DNA from: Vibrio sp. UCD-FRSSP16_30
GTDB taxonomy: Bacteria > Pseudomonadota > Gammaproteobacteria > Enterobacterales > Vibrionaceae
DNA: 64,000 bases
Direction: 5' to 3'
Assembly (NCBI RefSeq): GCF_001676025.1
Contig: NZ_LZFW01000046.1
Coordinates: forward strand, 124,001 to 188,000
In this document: positions 34,973 through 43,939 of the stretch, piece by piece
How positions within the stretch are numbered: the first letter of the stretch is position 1
Layout of the letters: each line of letters begins with the position of its first letter
Program-made: the position numbers and the translations under genes
Notes under the pieces: generated by a model
Databases searched by the model: none
What the model was told of the DNA's origin: nothing
Seen by the model: only the letters and a program-made list of their open reading frames with translations

Positions 34973-35908
34973 TTAGTAGGTGCCGTCATGCACTATGGTC
35001 GGTAAACCTGTTTGTATTTGGATTACGCCATTCACCCTAGAATACGCCTGCTGATAATTATCAAGCCACACCTGCAATTCCAAAGGCCAATCAAAAGATT
35101 GTTTACTGCCATTTCGCGCTGTTAGCGGCTCATGAGATTCGACAAACACACTTTCATCAGGCTCGACTGCCACTTTAATTGGCTGATTGACAATTTGTAC
35201 TCGTGTTCCGCGGTCGACTTGATTAAATAGCCATTCAATATCAACCGGTTCCATCCTAATGCAACCACTGCTAACCCTTAACCCAATGCCAAAATCCTTA
35301 TTGGTACCATGAATTAAATACTGACCTGACCCATAACGTAAACGCATTGCGTACTCACCAAGAGGGTTATCAGGTCCTGCGGGGACTTTTTCTGGCAATT
35401 CAATCCCATTTTCTTCGTAGGCCATTCTTATCGATTTAGGCGGTGTCCATGTGGGTGCTTCTATCATCGAGCTTATTGAGGTCACCATTTGCGGTGTTTC
35501 TCGACCTATACGTCCTATTCCCACAGGAAAAACGTGTACATGCTCCCCGTCGGGATCAAAATAATAAAGGCGCAGTTCTGCAAGGTTGATGACAATGCCT
35601 TTTTGCTTTGCCGTAGGCAGAATAAAACGCGTAGGAACCGTTAATACTTCTCCATCAGTAGGTAAGAAAGGATCAACCCCACGATTGGCCGCAATCAGAC
35701 TTAACAAGCCCACATCATAATCCTTTGCCAATAATGCAAATGTCTCGCCTTTGGTCACTTGGTGACGTTGCAACTTCCCTACTATATGACTACCGTCTTT
35801 AGGTAGTGTAAATGTTGCACTCACTGCGCTTGGCATCGTCAATGACCAAGCAATCAATATACCAACAATGAAAAGTAACCGACTACGAAAATGAACCTTA
35901 ACTACCAC
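34973..35908 (-). CDS. L,D-transpeptidase (ErfK/YbiS/YcfS type)
   Basis: Periplasmic YkuD-family enzyme of 311 residues. Signal peptide about 1-31 (FIVGILIAWSLTMPSAVSA), a LysM-like wall-binding segment (HQVTKGETFALLAKDYDVGL), then the YkuD domain with catalytic cysteine Cys216 in 'HGTNKDFGIGLRVSSGCIRM'. ErfK, YbiS and YcfS of E. coli attach Lpp to peptidoglycan; the adjacent convergent lpp supports the same role, by inference. The start is GTG 35908, overlapping the photolyase stop by 11 bp, so it is the last gene of a DUF523-phr-ldt series. Confidence 0.9.
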   Translation of the reverse strand: MVVKVHFRSRLLFIVGILIAWSLTMPSAVSATFTLPKDGSHIVGKLQRHQVTKGETFALLAKDYDVGLLSLIAANRGVDPFLPTDGEVLTVPTRFILPTAKQKGIVINLAELRLYYFDPDGEHVHVFPVGIGRIGRETPQMVTSISSMIEAPTWTPPKSIRMAYEENGIELPEKVPAGPDNPLGEYAMRLRYGSGQYLIHGTNKDFGIGLRVSSGCIRMEPVDIEWLFNQVDRGTRVQIVNQPIKVAVEPDESVFVESHEPLTARNGSKQSFDWPLELQVWLDNYQQAYSRVNGVIQIQTGLPTIVHDGTY

Positions 35909-37391
35909 TGTCTTTCGCTTCCTTATACATCTGCAATGCTTTTAGCCTTTGCTGTTTATGATCAACAATAGGTTGAGGATAGTCCAAACTTTGAAAATCA
36001 TCCCATAACCACGGCGAATGAATAAATTTACTGGGTACTGATTTTAGCTGTGGAAGCCAACGTTTCACGAATTCGCCATCGGGGTCAAATCGTTGACCTT
36101 GGGAGATAGGGTTAAAGATTCTAAAATATGGCTGAGCATCACAACCAACGGATGCAGACCATTGCCATCCTCCGTTATTCGCCGCAAAATCACCATCGAC
36201 CAACTTACTCATAAAATAAGCCTCGCCTTTGCGCCAGTCGATAAGTAAATCTTTACTCAAAAAACTCGCGACCACCATTCGCAATCGATTATGCATCCAA
36301 CCCGTCTGATTAAGCTGTTGCATCGCAGCGTCCACAATGGGATAGCCTGTTTCTCCTTGTTGCCATTTCTTCAGATGCGTATCAGAGCCAAGCCATTCGA
36401 GATTGTCAGCCCAAGGCACGAATGTTTTTCCCATACACAGCTTAGGTTCAAAGTGAATTAGATGTTGATAGAACTCTCGCCAAATCAGTTCACTCAACCA
36501 AGTTTGCTCACCTTCATTTAACTGATCAATACGGCGGCCACAGAGTAACCTTGCGATACACTGGCGTACTGACAACATACCAAGCGCCAGATAAGGAGAC
36601 AGCGTACTGGTTCCATCTAGCGCAGGGAAATCTCTATCTTGATGATAACTTGAGGATTTTTGAGCAACAAACTCGCGCAATAGCGCAATGATAGAAGAGG
36701 TATCACTAAGCCATGTAGACTGACCTGAGAAAGTGTGTTCTAAAGAGGACTGTTCTGGAGAAAACTGATCTGAAGCAAAGGGCATTAATGCTTGCCAATC
36801 CACCACCGTGTTTGAATCAAACAAAGCGTTAGTTGCTAAACGCTGAGGCTTGCGAACCAAAATCGGATGTTGTGTGAAACGCGACAGCCAGCATTTTTTA
36901 AAGGGAGTAAACACTTTAAAATAACTGCCTTGCTTATTTTTGACACTGCCAGGCGCGAAAATGCACTTATCCATATGCAATGAAAAGCCAACATCCATGC
37001 CCTCTAGCAGCTTTTGAACCTGATGATCTCGTGTTACCTCATTAATTTCATACTCTTGATTGGCAAAAACATGGTCAATATTAAACTGCTCACAGCGTTC
37101 TTTAATCAACTCAGGACACTGCTCAAAAGTGTCGACTGTCTCAATGTGCAATTGAATATTAAGCGAATGCAGTTCCTGTGAAAGAGCCTGTAAACGTCGA
37201 CAAATGAGATCCCTTTGCATTGTCGACATACCATGCAGCTTCCACTGCTCTGGTGTCATGATAAATAAAGCCATAAGGCCAGCGGATTCATGGCCAGAAT
37301 TCGTTTTTTCATTCACCGCCATCATCGATTGTATAAGAGCGGTATTATCTAACGTTCGTAAATCCCGCCGAAACCACATTAGTGCTTTCAT
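35898..37391 (-). CDS. phrB: Deoxyribodipyrimidine photolyase (class I CPD)
   Basis: Light-driven repair of UV pyrimidine dimers using FAD and a second chromophore. N-terminal photolyase domain 'MKALMWFRRDLRTLDNTAL'; C-terminal FAD-binding domain with 'WLSELIWREFYQHLI', 'TGYPIVDAAMQQLNQTGWMH', 'NRLRMVVASFLSKDLLIDWR' and 'GDFAANNGGWQWSASVGCDA'. Length 497 against 472 in E. coli PhrB. A GAGGAG site precedes the ATG. It follows the DUF523/DUF1722 gene by 25 bp. Confidence 0.93.
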   Translation of the reverse strand: MKALMWFRRDLRTLDNTALIQSMMAVNEKTNSGHESAGLMALFIMTPEQWKLHGMSTMQRDLICRRLQALSQELHSLNIQLHIETVDTFEQCPELIKERCEQFNIDHVFANQEYEINEVTRDHQVQKLLEGMDVGFSLHMDKCIFAPGSVKNKQGSYFKVFTPFKKCWLSRFTQHPILVRKPQRLATNALFDSNTVVDWQALMPFASDQFSPEQSSLEHTFSGQSTWLSDTSSIIALLREFVAQKSSSYHQDRDFPALDGTSTLSPYLALGMLSVRQCIARLLCGRRIDQLNEGEQTWLSELIWREFYQHLIHFEPKLCMGKTFVPWADNLEWLGSDTHLKKWQQGETGYPIVDAAMQQLNQTGWMHNRLRMVVASFLSKDLLIDWRKGEAYFMSKLVDGDFAANNGGWQWSASVGCDAQPYFRIFNPISQGQRFDPDGEFVKRWLPQLKSVPSKFIHSPWLWDDFQSLDYPQPIVDHKQQRLKALQMYKEAKDSGS

Positions 37392-37416
37392 TTATTTCTC
37401 CTCACCCGCTTTCTTA

Positions 37417-38421
37417 TTACAAACTATAACGAAGTCGTAACTCTTGCGGGTGTGGGTCGAGAAATTTTTGGCTAGCTAAATACTCGTCAGGATATAACGA
37501 CAAATAATGCTTAATTAGCGTCATTGGGCTTAATAAAGGTAATAAACCTTGTCGATATTCATCAATAACTTGGCGCAGATCCTGCCTTTCTTGAGAGGAC
37601 AACCATTTTTTAAAATAGCCTTGAATATGCATAAGCACATTGGTGTTGTTTTTTCGAGTAGCTCGCGTTGTCAGTGCCTGCATCAATTTCAAACGGTACA
37701 GTTGAAAAAACTCATCCGCTTCATAGCTTGCGACTTTGGCGACTAACTGGCCTAACGCCTTATAAGCACTTGGATCATGAGCCATCAAGGTCAATTTATA
37801 ACGGGAATGGAATGCAATAATCTTTCTTGGTGTCGCATGCTCTCCCATGCAGTCATAAAAATCACGTAAACTAAACACGCGTGATATGAAATTTTCCTTT
37901 AAAACAGGATCATTTAAACGTCCATCTTCTTCCACTGGTAGCCAAGGCATTTTCGTCATTAGCTCTCGGGTATACAGGCCAACACCATCAGTAGACGCCC
38001 AGCCATTTGCGTACACTTTTACACGCTCCATCCCGCAAGTTGGGGATTTGGCGCACACAATATAGCCACACAAAGACTGCCCCTGTAATTCATTCACTTT
38101 ATTTTCAGAATAGGTTTGCATGCTCGCGGTATAATCTTGAGTTTGGTCTTTAGTTTCCACCAGAGCAATGCGCTCATCATCTGAGATAAGGCGTATTGCT
38201 GGTCTAGGTACGCTCATACCAATACCTACCTCAGGACAAACAGGGATAAACTGAAAAAAGGGAGAAAGCTCTTTTGTCACAAATTTACTGCTTTTATGCC
38301 CGCCATCAAAGCGAACTTCTTCACCTAATACACAAGCACTGATGCCTATTTGGATTGGGTGACTAGGAGTGTTAGCGTCTAGAATTTTCGATGATAGTGT
38401 CTCAAGCGGAGTATTGGTCAT
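37417..38421 (-). CDS. DUF523-DUF1722 fusion protein (YbgA-like C-terminus)
   Basis: Two-domain cytoplasmic protein of 334 residues. The N-terminal DUF523 (about 20-165) has conserved cysteines, 'IGISACVLGEEVRFDGGHK', 'VCPEVGIGMSVPRPAIRL' and 'CAKSPTCGMERVKVY'. The C-terminal DUF1722 (about 195-320) resembles E. coli YbgA, whose gene also lies next to phr. The conserved linkage points to a role connected with light or DNA repair, but the biochemical function is not known to me. Confidence 0.87.
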   Translation of the reverse strand: MTNTPLETLSSKILDANTPSHPIQIGISACVLGEEVRFDGGHKSSKFVTKELSPFFQFIPVCPEVGIGMSVPRPAIRLISDDERIALVETKDQTQDYTASMQTYSENKVNELQGQSLCGYIVCAKSPTCGMERVKVYANGWASTDGVGLYTRELMTKMPWLPVEEDGRLNDPVLKENFISRVFSLRDFYDCMGEHATPRKIIAFHSRYKLTLMAHDPSAYKALGQLVAKVASYEADEFFQLYRLKLMQALTTRATRKNNTNVLMHIQGYFKKWLSSQERQDLRQVIDEYRQGLLPLLSPMTLIKHYLSLYPDEYLASQKFLDPHPQELRLRYSL

Positions 38422-38566
38422 AATTTATCCCTAAAATTCACAAGTAACAGATTTAACATCCATATATTCTTACGCTGTAAATGAGAGAACAGAGCACTTT
38501 TCATTTCAAAAATTGTGCTAAATTGCTTTGGATTGAGTCAACTCCACCAACGATATAACCAATGCC

Positions 38567-40012
38567 GTGTTTGAAACGATAACCCCTCAACTGTTAGAGC
38601 TGAATTTTTGCAAAAATCCATTGTGTGCTGACTTTGGATCGCTCAACCTTGCCAACTATTCTATTTTAAATGACCGACAATACTCTCAGATAGCCTGCGC
38701 AAGTTGCCATACCATCTCACCCACTCTATGGCCTGACGAATTAGATAAAGAGTTGACCTCACAAGCACAATATCGACACGCTGACTTAAGTGCGTGCGGC
38801 AATAAAAAATGCGACAACTTTGCCAATCACGTGCAACTTTACCCACACAGCTATTATTCATTTGGATTTAGTGGTGAGAAGCAGCGCTATCGTTGTAAAC
38901 AATGTAAAAAGACATTCGTTGACCAATTCTCTATTGCCAATCCACACCTTAAAATTCATGTCACTATATTAGCGCTATTACTGACTGGATTTAGTTTAAG
39001 AGAAATCACCAGCAAGTTAAAAATTCAAGCAAAGACCTTAAATGATCATATCAACACCATGGCGAGTATCTGCCGTCATAAGTCATCAATATTTGATCAT
39101 CACTGGCAAAATCAGTCTCAGAAATTTTCATTAGTCAGTAACTGCTGTGCTCTTCAACCAAACAGCAATAATGGTGTATTATGGGTTTGTACTAGTGATA
39201 GCAACTCTCACTACATAACCCATCAATCATTCAACATCGCTAAAAATTACACTCTCGCGGATCGACGCATCATCAATAAAGAATACCTCGCAAGTATCAA
39301 TACACCCTGTACTATGCCAATTGATGAGAAACTGCCTAGTTTGCTGAATGCATTAATCAGCGATCATAAAAATCGAAGCGATCGAAGCAACCCTCTGCAT
39401 AATCAAACTCAGCTTAACTACCCTTTAAAGTCTGGTTTGGTGACCCCTATTTACTGTGCAACAGCCCACTTTAATCAACTCAATCAATGGCTGGAGAATA
39501 AGCAGCATCTTATCATTAGCATGAACTTTGAACCTATGCTGGCACAAGCTGCAATGACCAGCTTTAATCGCATGCGTCAAAAACAGTGTTTAGATTTATT
39601 ATATCAAGTTGATGATTTAAATTGGATGGAAGGAAAAGGGGGCGGAAAGCCGCAGCCTTTATTACTTAAAGAAACACCTGCCCCTTGGTCTATTTCAGAA
39701 CAATGGCACCTTAAAACAGACTCAGATCAAAGAGCCATTTGCCAACTGGTTGAAAGTACTCTAACCCAACAGCAAGCGCATCAACTGCCTAAATTGACTC
39801 CACTAACCGATTATATGACTCGCTTCCATGCTATGTTTAAAACAATCGTTAACGAGCCTAGACGCAGAAGACGCCCTGAAGGTCTATTACCTCTGCTGGA
39901 CATCTACAAAGCATGGAATAATCTTTGCCATCAAGAAACCCCCGGCGAAACGCCAGCAGTCAAAGCAAAAATTTCAGAAAAACCATTATCATTAGATCAG
40001 CTTTTGCAGTGA
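38567..40012 (+). CDS. Zinc-ribbon/helix-turn-helix protein of unknown function
   Basis: 481-residue protein with paired cysteines typical of zinc ribbons: CKNPLC and CASC near the N-terminus, then CGNKKC and CKQC at about residues 76-111. The segment 'EKQRYRCKQCKKTF' followed by a helix-turn-helix (LLLTGFSLREITSKLKIQAK) strongly resembles the InsA half of IS1-type transposases. The C-terminal 330 residues are not recognised; no complete DDE triad is evident by eye. No inverted repeats flank it, so it looks like a resident, perhaps domesticated, gene. Start is GTG 38567 with a weak ribosome site. Divergent from the DUF523-phr operon. Confidence 0.7.
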   Translation: MFETITPQLLELNFCKNPLCADFGSLNLANYSILNDRQYSQIACASCHTISPTLWPDELDKELTSQAQYRHADLSACGNKKCDNFANHVQLYPHSYYSFGFSGEKQRYRCKQCKKTFVDQFSIANPHLKIHVTILALLLTGFSLREITSKLKIQAKTLNDHINTMASICRHKSSIFDHHWQNQSQKFSLVSNCCALQPNSNNGVLWVCTSDSNSHYITHQSFNIAKNYTLADRRIINKEYLASINTPCTMPIDEKLPSLLNALISDHKNRSDRSNPLHNQTQLNYPLKSGLVTPIYCATAHFNQLNQWLENKQHLIISMNFEPMLAQAAMTSFNRMRQKQCLDLLYQVDDLNWMEGKGGGKPQPLLLKETPAPWSISEQWHLKTDSDQRAICQLVESTLTQQQAHQLPKLTPLTDYMTRFHAMFKTIVNEPRRRRRPEGLLPLLDIYKAWNNLCHQETPGETPAVKAKISEKPLSLDQLLQ

Positions 40013-40037
40013 TCTCATAAAAAGATTGTACTGGGTA

Positions 40038-40928
40038 TTAACCCATAAGAAGAATGGCAATGCCGAGTAAAGCCACCATTGTCCCGATAATGGATCGCTT
40101 AGAAATTGAGATTCCTTTCATCTTATAGATGATCAGCATAAATAAAGGACTGGTAGCAATGAGTGTTTGAGCAATGGCGGGATTGGCATGCTTTAACGCC
40201 ACTTGTTGTAACCAAAGCGCTAAAAAGGTCCCTACCGTAATCGCCGCCAATAAATACAGGCGATCCACTTTACTCATTGCCTTACCTAAATGCACAATAT
40301 TTGAAAATGGTTTCGGTTGAAATAATGGCACCATCATCGCAACCACCAAAACGCCAACCGATAACCTAAGCAATGCGCCCACTAACGGATTGATATCCCC
40401 TGCCACTAACGCAAAGTGAGAGATCACCACCCCACTGGCTTGGCATACACTGGCCAATAACCCATAACCTACACCGGCTTTTGAAATACCCTCTTTATTA
40501 GACGAAGGCTGCATCACCACCAAAGTAACAGCAACAGTAGTAACAACAATGCCTAACCAATTAAAAACGCTTAAACCTAAGCCAAGAAACACCAATGCCA
40601 AGACGCCCGACAACGGCGGCGCTAATGACTCTAACAACAAGGTATTATTAGGTCCTATTCGTTTTAAAGCAGCAAAATAAGCACTGTCACCTATCGCAAT
40701 ACCAATAACACCTGATAACCCTAAAATGAGGGCATGGTGCGCAGAGATTTCGATGTGTGGCTGAGGTAATAGTGGCAATACCAGCAACATCATCGCAGAG
40801 CCGATAACCCCTTTTATGATATTAAGCTGAAAAGCACTAAATCGATGACTAAATTGCCCATAAATCCAAGTCGCAATGGCCCACACCATCGCCGCGCCAA
40901 GTGCCGCTGCTTCGCCAATAAAGTTCAT
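40038..40928 (-). CDS. EamA/DMT-family permease
   Basis: Inner-membrane transporter of the drug/metabolite superfamily with ten predicted helices in two EamA repeats (first 'AAALGAAMVWAIATWIYG', second from 'AGVGYGLLASVCQASGVVIS'). Substrate unknown; relatives export amino acids or metabolites. The ATG at 40928 begins 'MNFIGEAAALGAAM', a normal start for this family; longer readings from GTG 40961 or ATG 40952 are possible. Convergent with the zinc-ribbon gene, 26 bp apart, with no clear terminator. Confidence 0.85.
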   Translation of the reverse strand: MNFIGEAAALGAAMVWAIATWIYGQFSHRFSAFQLNIIKGVIGSAMMLLVLPLLPQPHIEISAHHALILGLSGVIGIAIGDSAYFAALKRIGPNNTLLLESLAPPLSGVLALVFLGLGLSVFNWLGIVVTTVAVTLVVMQPSSNKEGISKAGVGYGLLASVCQASGVVISHFALVAGDINPLVGALLRLSVGVLVVAMMVPLFQPKPFSNIVHLGKAMSKVDRLYLLAAITVGTFLALWLQQVALKHANPAIAQTLIATSPLFMLIIYKMKGISISKRSIIGTMVALLGIAILLMG

Positions 40929-41073
40929 CCATACACCGCAAAGTAGTGACATCGATTGCACACGCTAACATGCTGACTAAAAACGTCTAAAATCAATAAA
41001 GTAGTTGTATTCATATACAGAAACACCGAAGATAAGATTAACAATTTTCGAACAAGCATTACAAGGATGAAAC

Positions 41074-41460
41074 ATGTTTCTCGATTACGTTGCTTTAGGA
41101 CTATTAGTATTTGTAGCTCTAGTTATTTTTTATGGCGTTATTGTCATTCATGACATTCCCTATGAAATAGCAAAAGGCCGAAACCACCCTCACCAAGATG
41201 CCATTCATGTTACCGGATGGATAAGTCTTTTTACTCTGCATACCATTTGGCCATTTCTTTGGATTTGGGCAACATTATGGCGTGAAGACCGAGGTTGGGG
41301 AATGAACCAAATCAAACAAGAACAATCTGATCTCCATCATGATGTTTCTCAGTTATCTCAGCAAGTTCAAGATTTAACCGAGCAAGTCGCAGAGCTTAAA
41401 CAGTCAAAAACTCAAGCTCCGATCAATACTAAGCCAGTACAAAGCGAAGGAGATGCGTAA
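41074..41460 (+). CDS. DUF3302 membrane protein (YiaW-like)
   Basis: Small inner-membrane protein of 128 residues: a first helix (VALGLLVFVALVIFYGVIVI), 'HDIPYEIAKGRNHPHQDAIH' and a second helix (SLFTLHTIWPFLWIWATLW) followed by a coiled-coil tail (SDLHHDVSQLSQQVQDLTEQ). The pattern and the following HlyD-type gene match the YiaW/YiaV pair of E. coli. Its stop overlaps the next start (TAATG at 41458-41462), indicating translational coupling. It may form the channel-side partner of the HlyD-type protein. Confidence 0.88.
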   Translation: MFLDYVALGLLVFVALVIFYGVIVIHDIPYEIAKGRNHPHQDAIHVTGWISLFTLHTIWPFLWIWATLWREDRGWGMNQIKQEQSDLHHDVSQLSQQVQDLTEQVAELKQSKTQAPINTKPVQSEGDA

Positions 41461-42590
41461 TGGACTTACTATTAATACTGACCTATACAGCCATCTGCGT
41501 CGTCATTTTCAAAGTATTTAATATACCGCTGAATAAATGGTCTGTGCCTACCGCCGTGCTAGGCGGCGTTATACTTATCGGCACTTTAATACTGTTGATG
41601 AACTATAACCACCCCTTCACTCAGATAGGTCGACAAGTTTACAACACCACCCCTATAGTCCCAACGGTAAAAGGGCGAGTTGTAGAGGTGAACGTTAAAG
41701 CTGATACCTTTATTGTTAAAGGTGAGCCACTGTTCACAATTGAGTCTGAACCTTTTGAAGCTGAACTGCTGCAAAAACAAGCAGATTTAGCTGAAGCGAT
41801 ACAAGGGGTTTATCAACTTGAGTCCGATTATAAAGCGGCTCAAGCAGACGTGCACAGAGCAACAGCTGAACGTGAACGTTTGAGAAAAGAGTTTAACCGT
41901 TATTATAGAGGTTACAAAAAAGGCGCATTTACCGAGCAACAAGTGGATACTCGTCGTCAAAACCTAAAAGGTGCACAAGCGGATCTTGAAGCAAAAATTG
42001 CCATGGAAAACCGTGCTCGCGTGGCATTTGAATCTGAGATTGATGGAGAGAACACCACAGTTGCAAGATTAAACGCCGAAGTAAAACGTGCCCAGTTTAA
42101 CCTTGATGAAACGGTTATTAGAGCGCCAACCAATGGCTACGTCACTCAGCTAATATTGCGTCCGGGGCAAATGGCGGTTCCATTACCGATTGCGCCATCG
42201 ATGGTGTTTATTCATGCTGAAGAACATGATTATGTGGCTGCATTTCGTCAAAACTCCCTGCAGCGTTTAGAAGCAGGTTTTGCAGCAGAGTTTATGTTCC
42301 CAAGCTTACCGGGTAAGGTTTTCTCAGGAGAAATTATTAAGGTTATTCCTGCAATGGCCGAAGGTGAGATGCAGGCATCTGGTCGCTTACTTGGCACTCA
42401 AGCACTGAATGCCAGTGGTCGCGCTTTAGTTAAACTGCGTATTACCGATGACCTATCAGAGTATCATTTGCCTTTAGGTACATCAGTCGAAGTGGCGGTC
42501 TATTCCGATAGCTTCCACCATGTCTCCATCATGCGAAAAATTCTAATTCGAATGAAGAGCTGGCAGAACTACCTCTATCTTGATCACTAA
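41460..42590 (+). CDS. HlyD-family membrane fusion protein (YiaV-like)
   Basis: Periplasmic adaptor of 376 residues anchored by N-terminal helices (residues 1-50, two hydrophobic segments). A biotinyl-lipoyl domain (VPTVKGRVVEVNVKADTFIV), a long alpha-hairpin coiled coil (about 95-205) and a beta-barrel domain after 'VIRAPTNGYVTQLILRPGQM' are visible. E. coli YiaV has the same layout. It likely works with the DUF3302 protein in export across the envelope; no outer-membrane channel gene is adjacent. A palindrome AAGCCAATAA/TTATTGGCTT follows at about 42598-42634. Confidence 0.9.
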   Translation: MDLLLILTYTAICVVIFKVFNIPLNKWSVPTAVLGGVILIGTLILLMNYNHPFTQIGRQVYNTTPIVPTVKGRVVEVNVKADTFIVKGEPLFTIESEPFEAELLQKQADLAEAIQGVYQLESDYKAAQADVHRATAERERLRKEFNRYYRGYKKGAFTEQQVDTRRQNLKGAQADLEAKIAMENRARVAFESEIDGENTTVARLNAEVKRAQFNLDETVIRAPTNGYVTQLILRPGQMAVPLPIAPSMVFIHAEEHDYVAAFRQNSLQRLEAGFAAEFMFPSLPGKVFSGEIIKVIPAMAEGEMQASGRLLGTQALNASGRALVKLRITDDLSEYHLPLGTSVEVAVYSDSFHHVSIMRKILIRMKSWQNYLYLDH

Positions 42591-42934
42591 AGTCCACATA
42601 AGCCAATAATTATCATATGAAAGTTATTGGCTTATAACTCATACTCCAGTGAATAAAATATCATTAATATTAAATTTAATTCCACTTAACTTTAATATTA
42701 ATATTTACCTACTTTATCCTAAATCTCATCTGGATGGTCTTAATATATTTTGACATTCCGAATGCTATACCACAACCGCACCTACCCAATCTACCTTAAA
42801 TAATTAATTTTGTTTTAATTAAATTAAAAATAAGATCTAGTTAATATTTTTATAATACAAATTTATCTTTCTATTATTAACGATTAACAAGTTAAACCTC
42901 TAGTGATAGCATCATCGAATCATCACTAGGATCT
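42591..42934. promoter_or_regulatory. AT-rich leader of the lipoprotein operon with a start-site hairpin
   Basis: 344 bp with no gene. A 12-bp inverted repeat near 42596-42635 may end the yiaV-like transcript. The rest is very AT-rich. At 42900-42929 an 8-bp stem CTAGTGAT / ATCACTAG borders the AGGA ribosome binding site (42928-42931), so folding could hide part of that site. Confidence 0.55.
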
Positions 42935-42940
42935 ATGTAT

Positions 42941-43912
42941 ATGCTTGATTTTCGCCATTTTGTATTAATAATTTGTATGTTTATTGTCGGTTGTTCTTCA
43001 TCATCAGCACCTGACTGGTATTCTAAAAATGGTACTAAGACAACGGGATACATCACTGGTGTGGGCCAAGGTAACAGCCTGCCTCAAGCACAGACTTCTG
43101 CATTGAATAGTATAAATGAGGTTTTATGGACTGAAGTAGAATCATCATTTTCTATGCAAGAAAGTGAAAGAAATCTGAATAAAAGTACCGCGACTCAAAG
43201 ATACATTGATAGCAATATAAATACCAAAACAGCAAAACTAGCACTTACAAATATAGACTATGTCAACAGCATTAAGCTCGGAGATGTATACTTCGTCGAA
43301 GCACGAGTGAGCAAAAAAGATATTATCAAGCGACTCAATGATGATATTAAAACCACTGAACTAACATCAAAACAAAGACTTAATAATTTAAAACATCAAG
43401 ATTCATTACTTTGGTGGCTAGGCACTAAAGATAAGCAGCATGAACTGTCTAATATTCACACAAAACTAACTATTCTAAGCACCCTAGATGGAAAATCGAA
43501 TACAGATATCCCATACACACTAAAACTAATCGAAGTTATTGAACAAACTAAATCCAAAATTATTATTCAATTAAAAGCAGTGAAATCAGATAGAAAAAGC
43601 CAACTTTTTCTATCTGAACAAATTGCTAATAACGGCATATCAAGCGTAATCGATGACCAAGCACAATCTACTCATACCCTAAAAGTCGACTCGGAATATC
43701 GAAAAAATAAGGTTGGAGAAGCTTATATAGCAACAAAATTAACCGATATAACACTAATTAGTAAATCGGGGAAAATAATTGCTACCAATGAAATAATTTC
43801 AACAGGAAACTCTGTCATCAATTTCAAGTATGCACAGGAAGGAGCTGAGCGGCATTTTTCTGAGTTAATTAAGAAAGAAGGTCTTTGGGTAGCTTTTGGC
43901 ATAAAAATATAA
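42941..43912 (+). CDS. LPP20-like lipoprotein, first gene of the 42.9-48 kb operon
   Basis: Lipoprotein of about 323 residues; lipobox FIVGC with the lipid on Cys18 counting from ATG 42941 (ATG 42935 is an alternative). The mature N-terminus has an LPP20-like domain: 'DWYSK', then 'GYITGVGQGNSLPQAQTSAL' with the G.G.G....A...A pattern. It continues in a Lys/Asn-rich helical region and a C-terminal beta-rich part (KVDSEYRKNKVGEAYIATKL). It is longer than usual LPP20 proteins, so the C-terminus is an extra domain I do not recognise. Codon use is strongly AT-rich compared with neighbours, suggesting transfer. It is 27 bp from the next gene. Confidence 0.75.
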   Translation: MLDFRHFVLIICMFIVGCSSSSAPDWYSKNGTKTTGYITGVGQGNSLPQAQTSALNSINEVLWTEVESSFSMQESERNLNKSTATQRYIDSNINTKTAKLALTNIDYVNSIKLGDVYFVEARVSKKDIIKRLNDDIKTTELTSKQRLNNLKHQDSLLWWLGTKDKQHELSNIHTKLTILSTLDGKSNTDIPYTLKLIEVIEQTKSKIIIQLKAVKSDRKSQLFLSEQIANNGISSVIDDQAQSTHTLKVDSEYRKNKVGEAYIATKLTDITLISKSGKIIATNEIISTGNSVINFKYAQEGAERHFSELIKKEGLWVAFGIKI

Positions 43913-43939
43913 TAATCGATAAAATAAATGGAAGTATAT

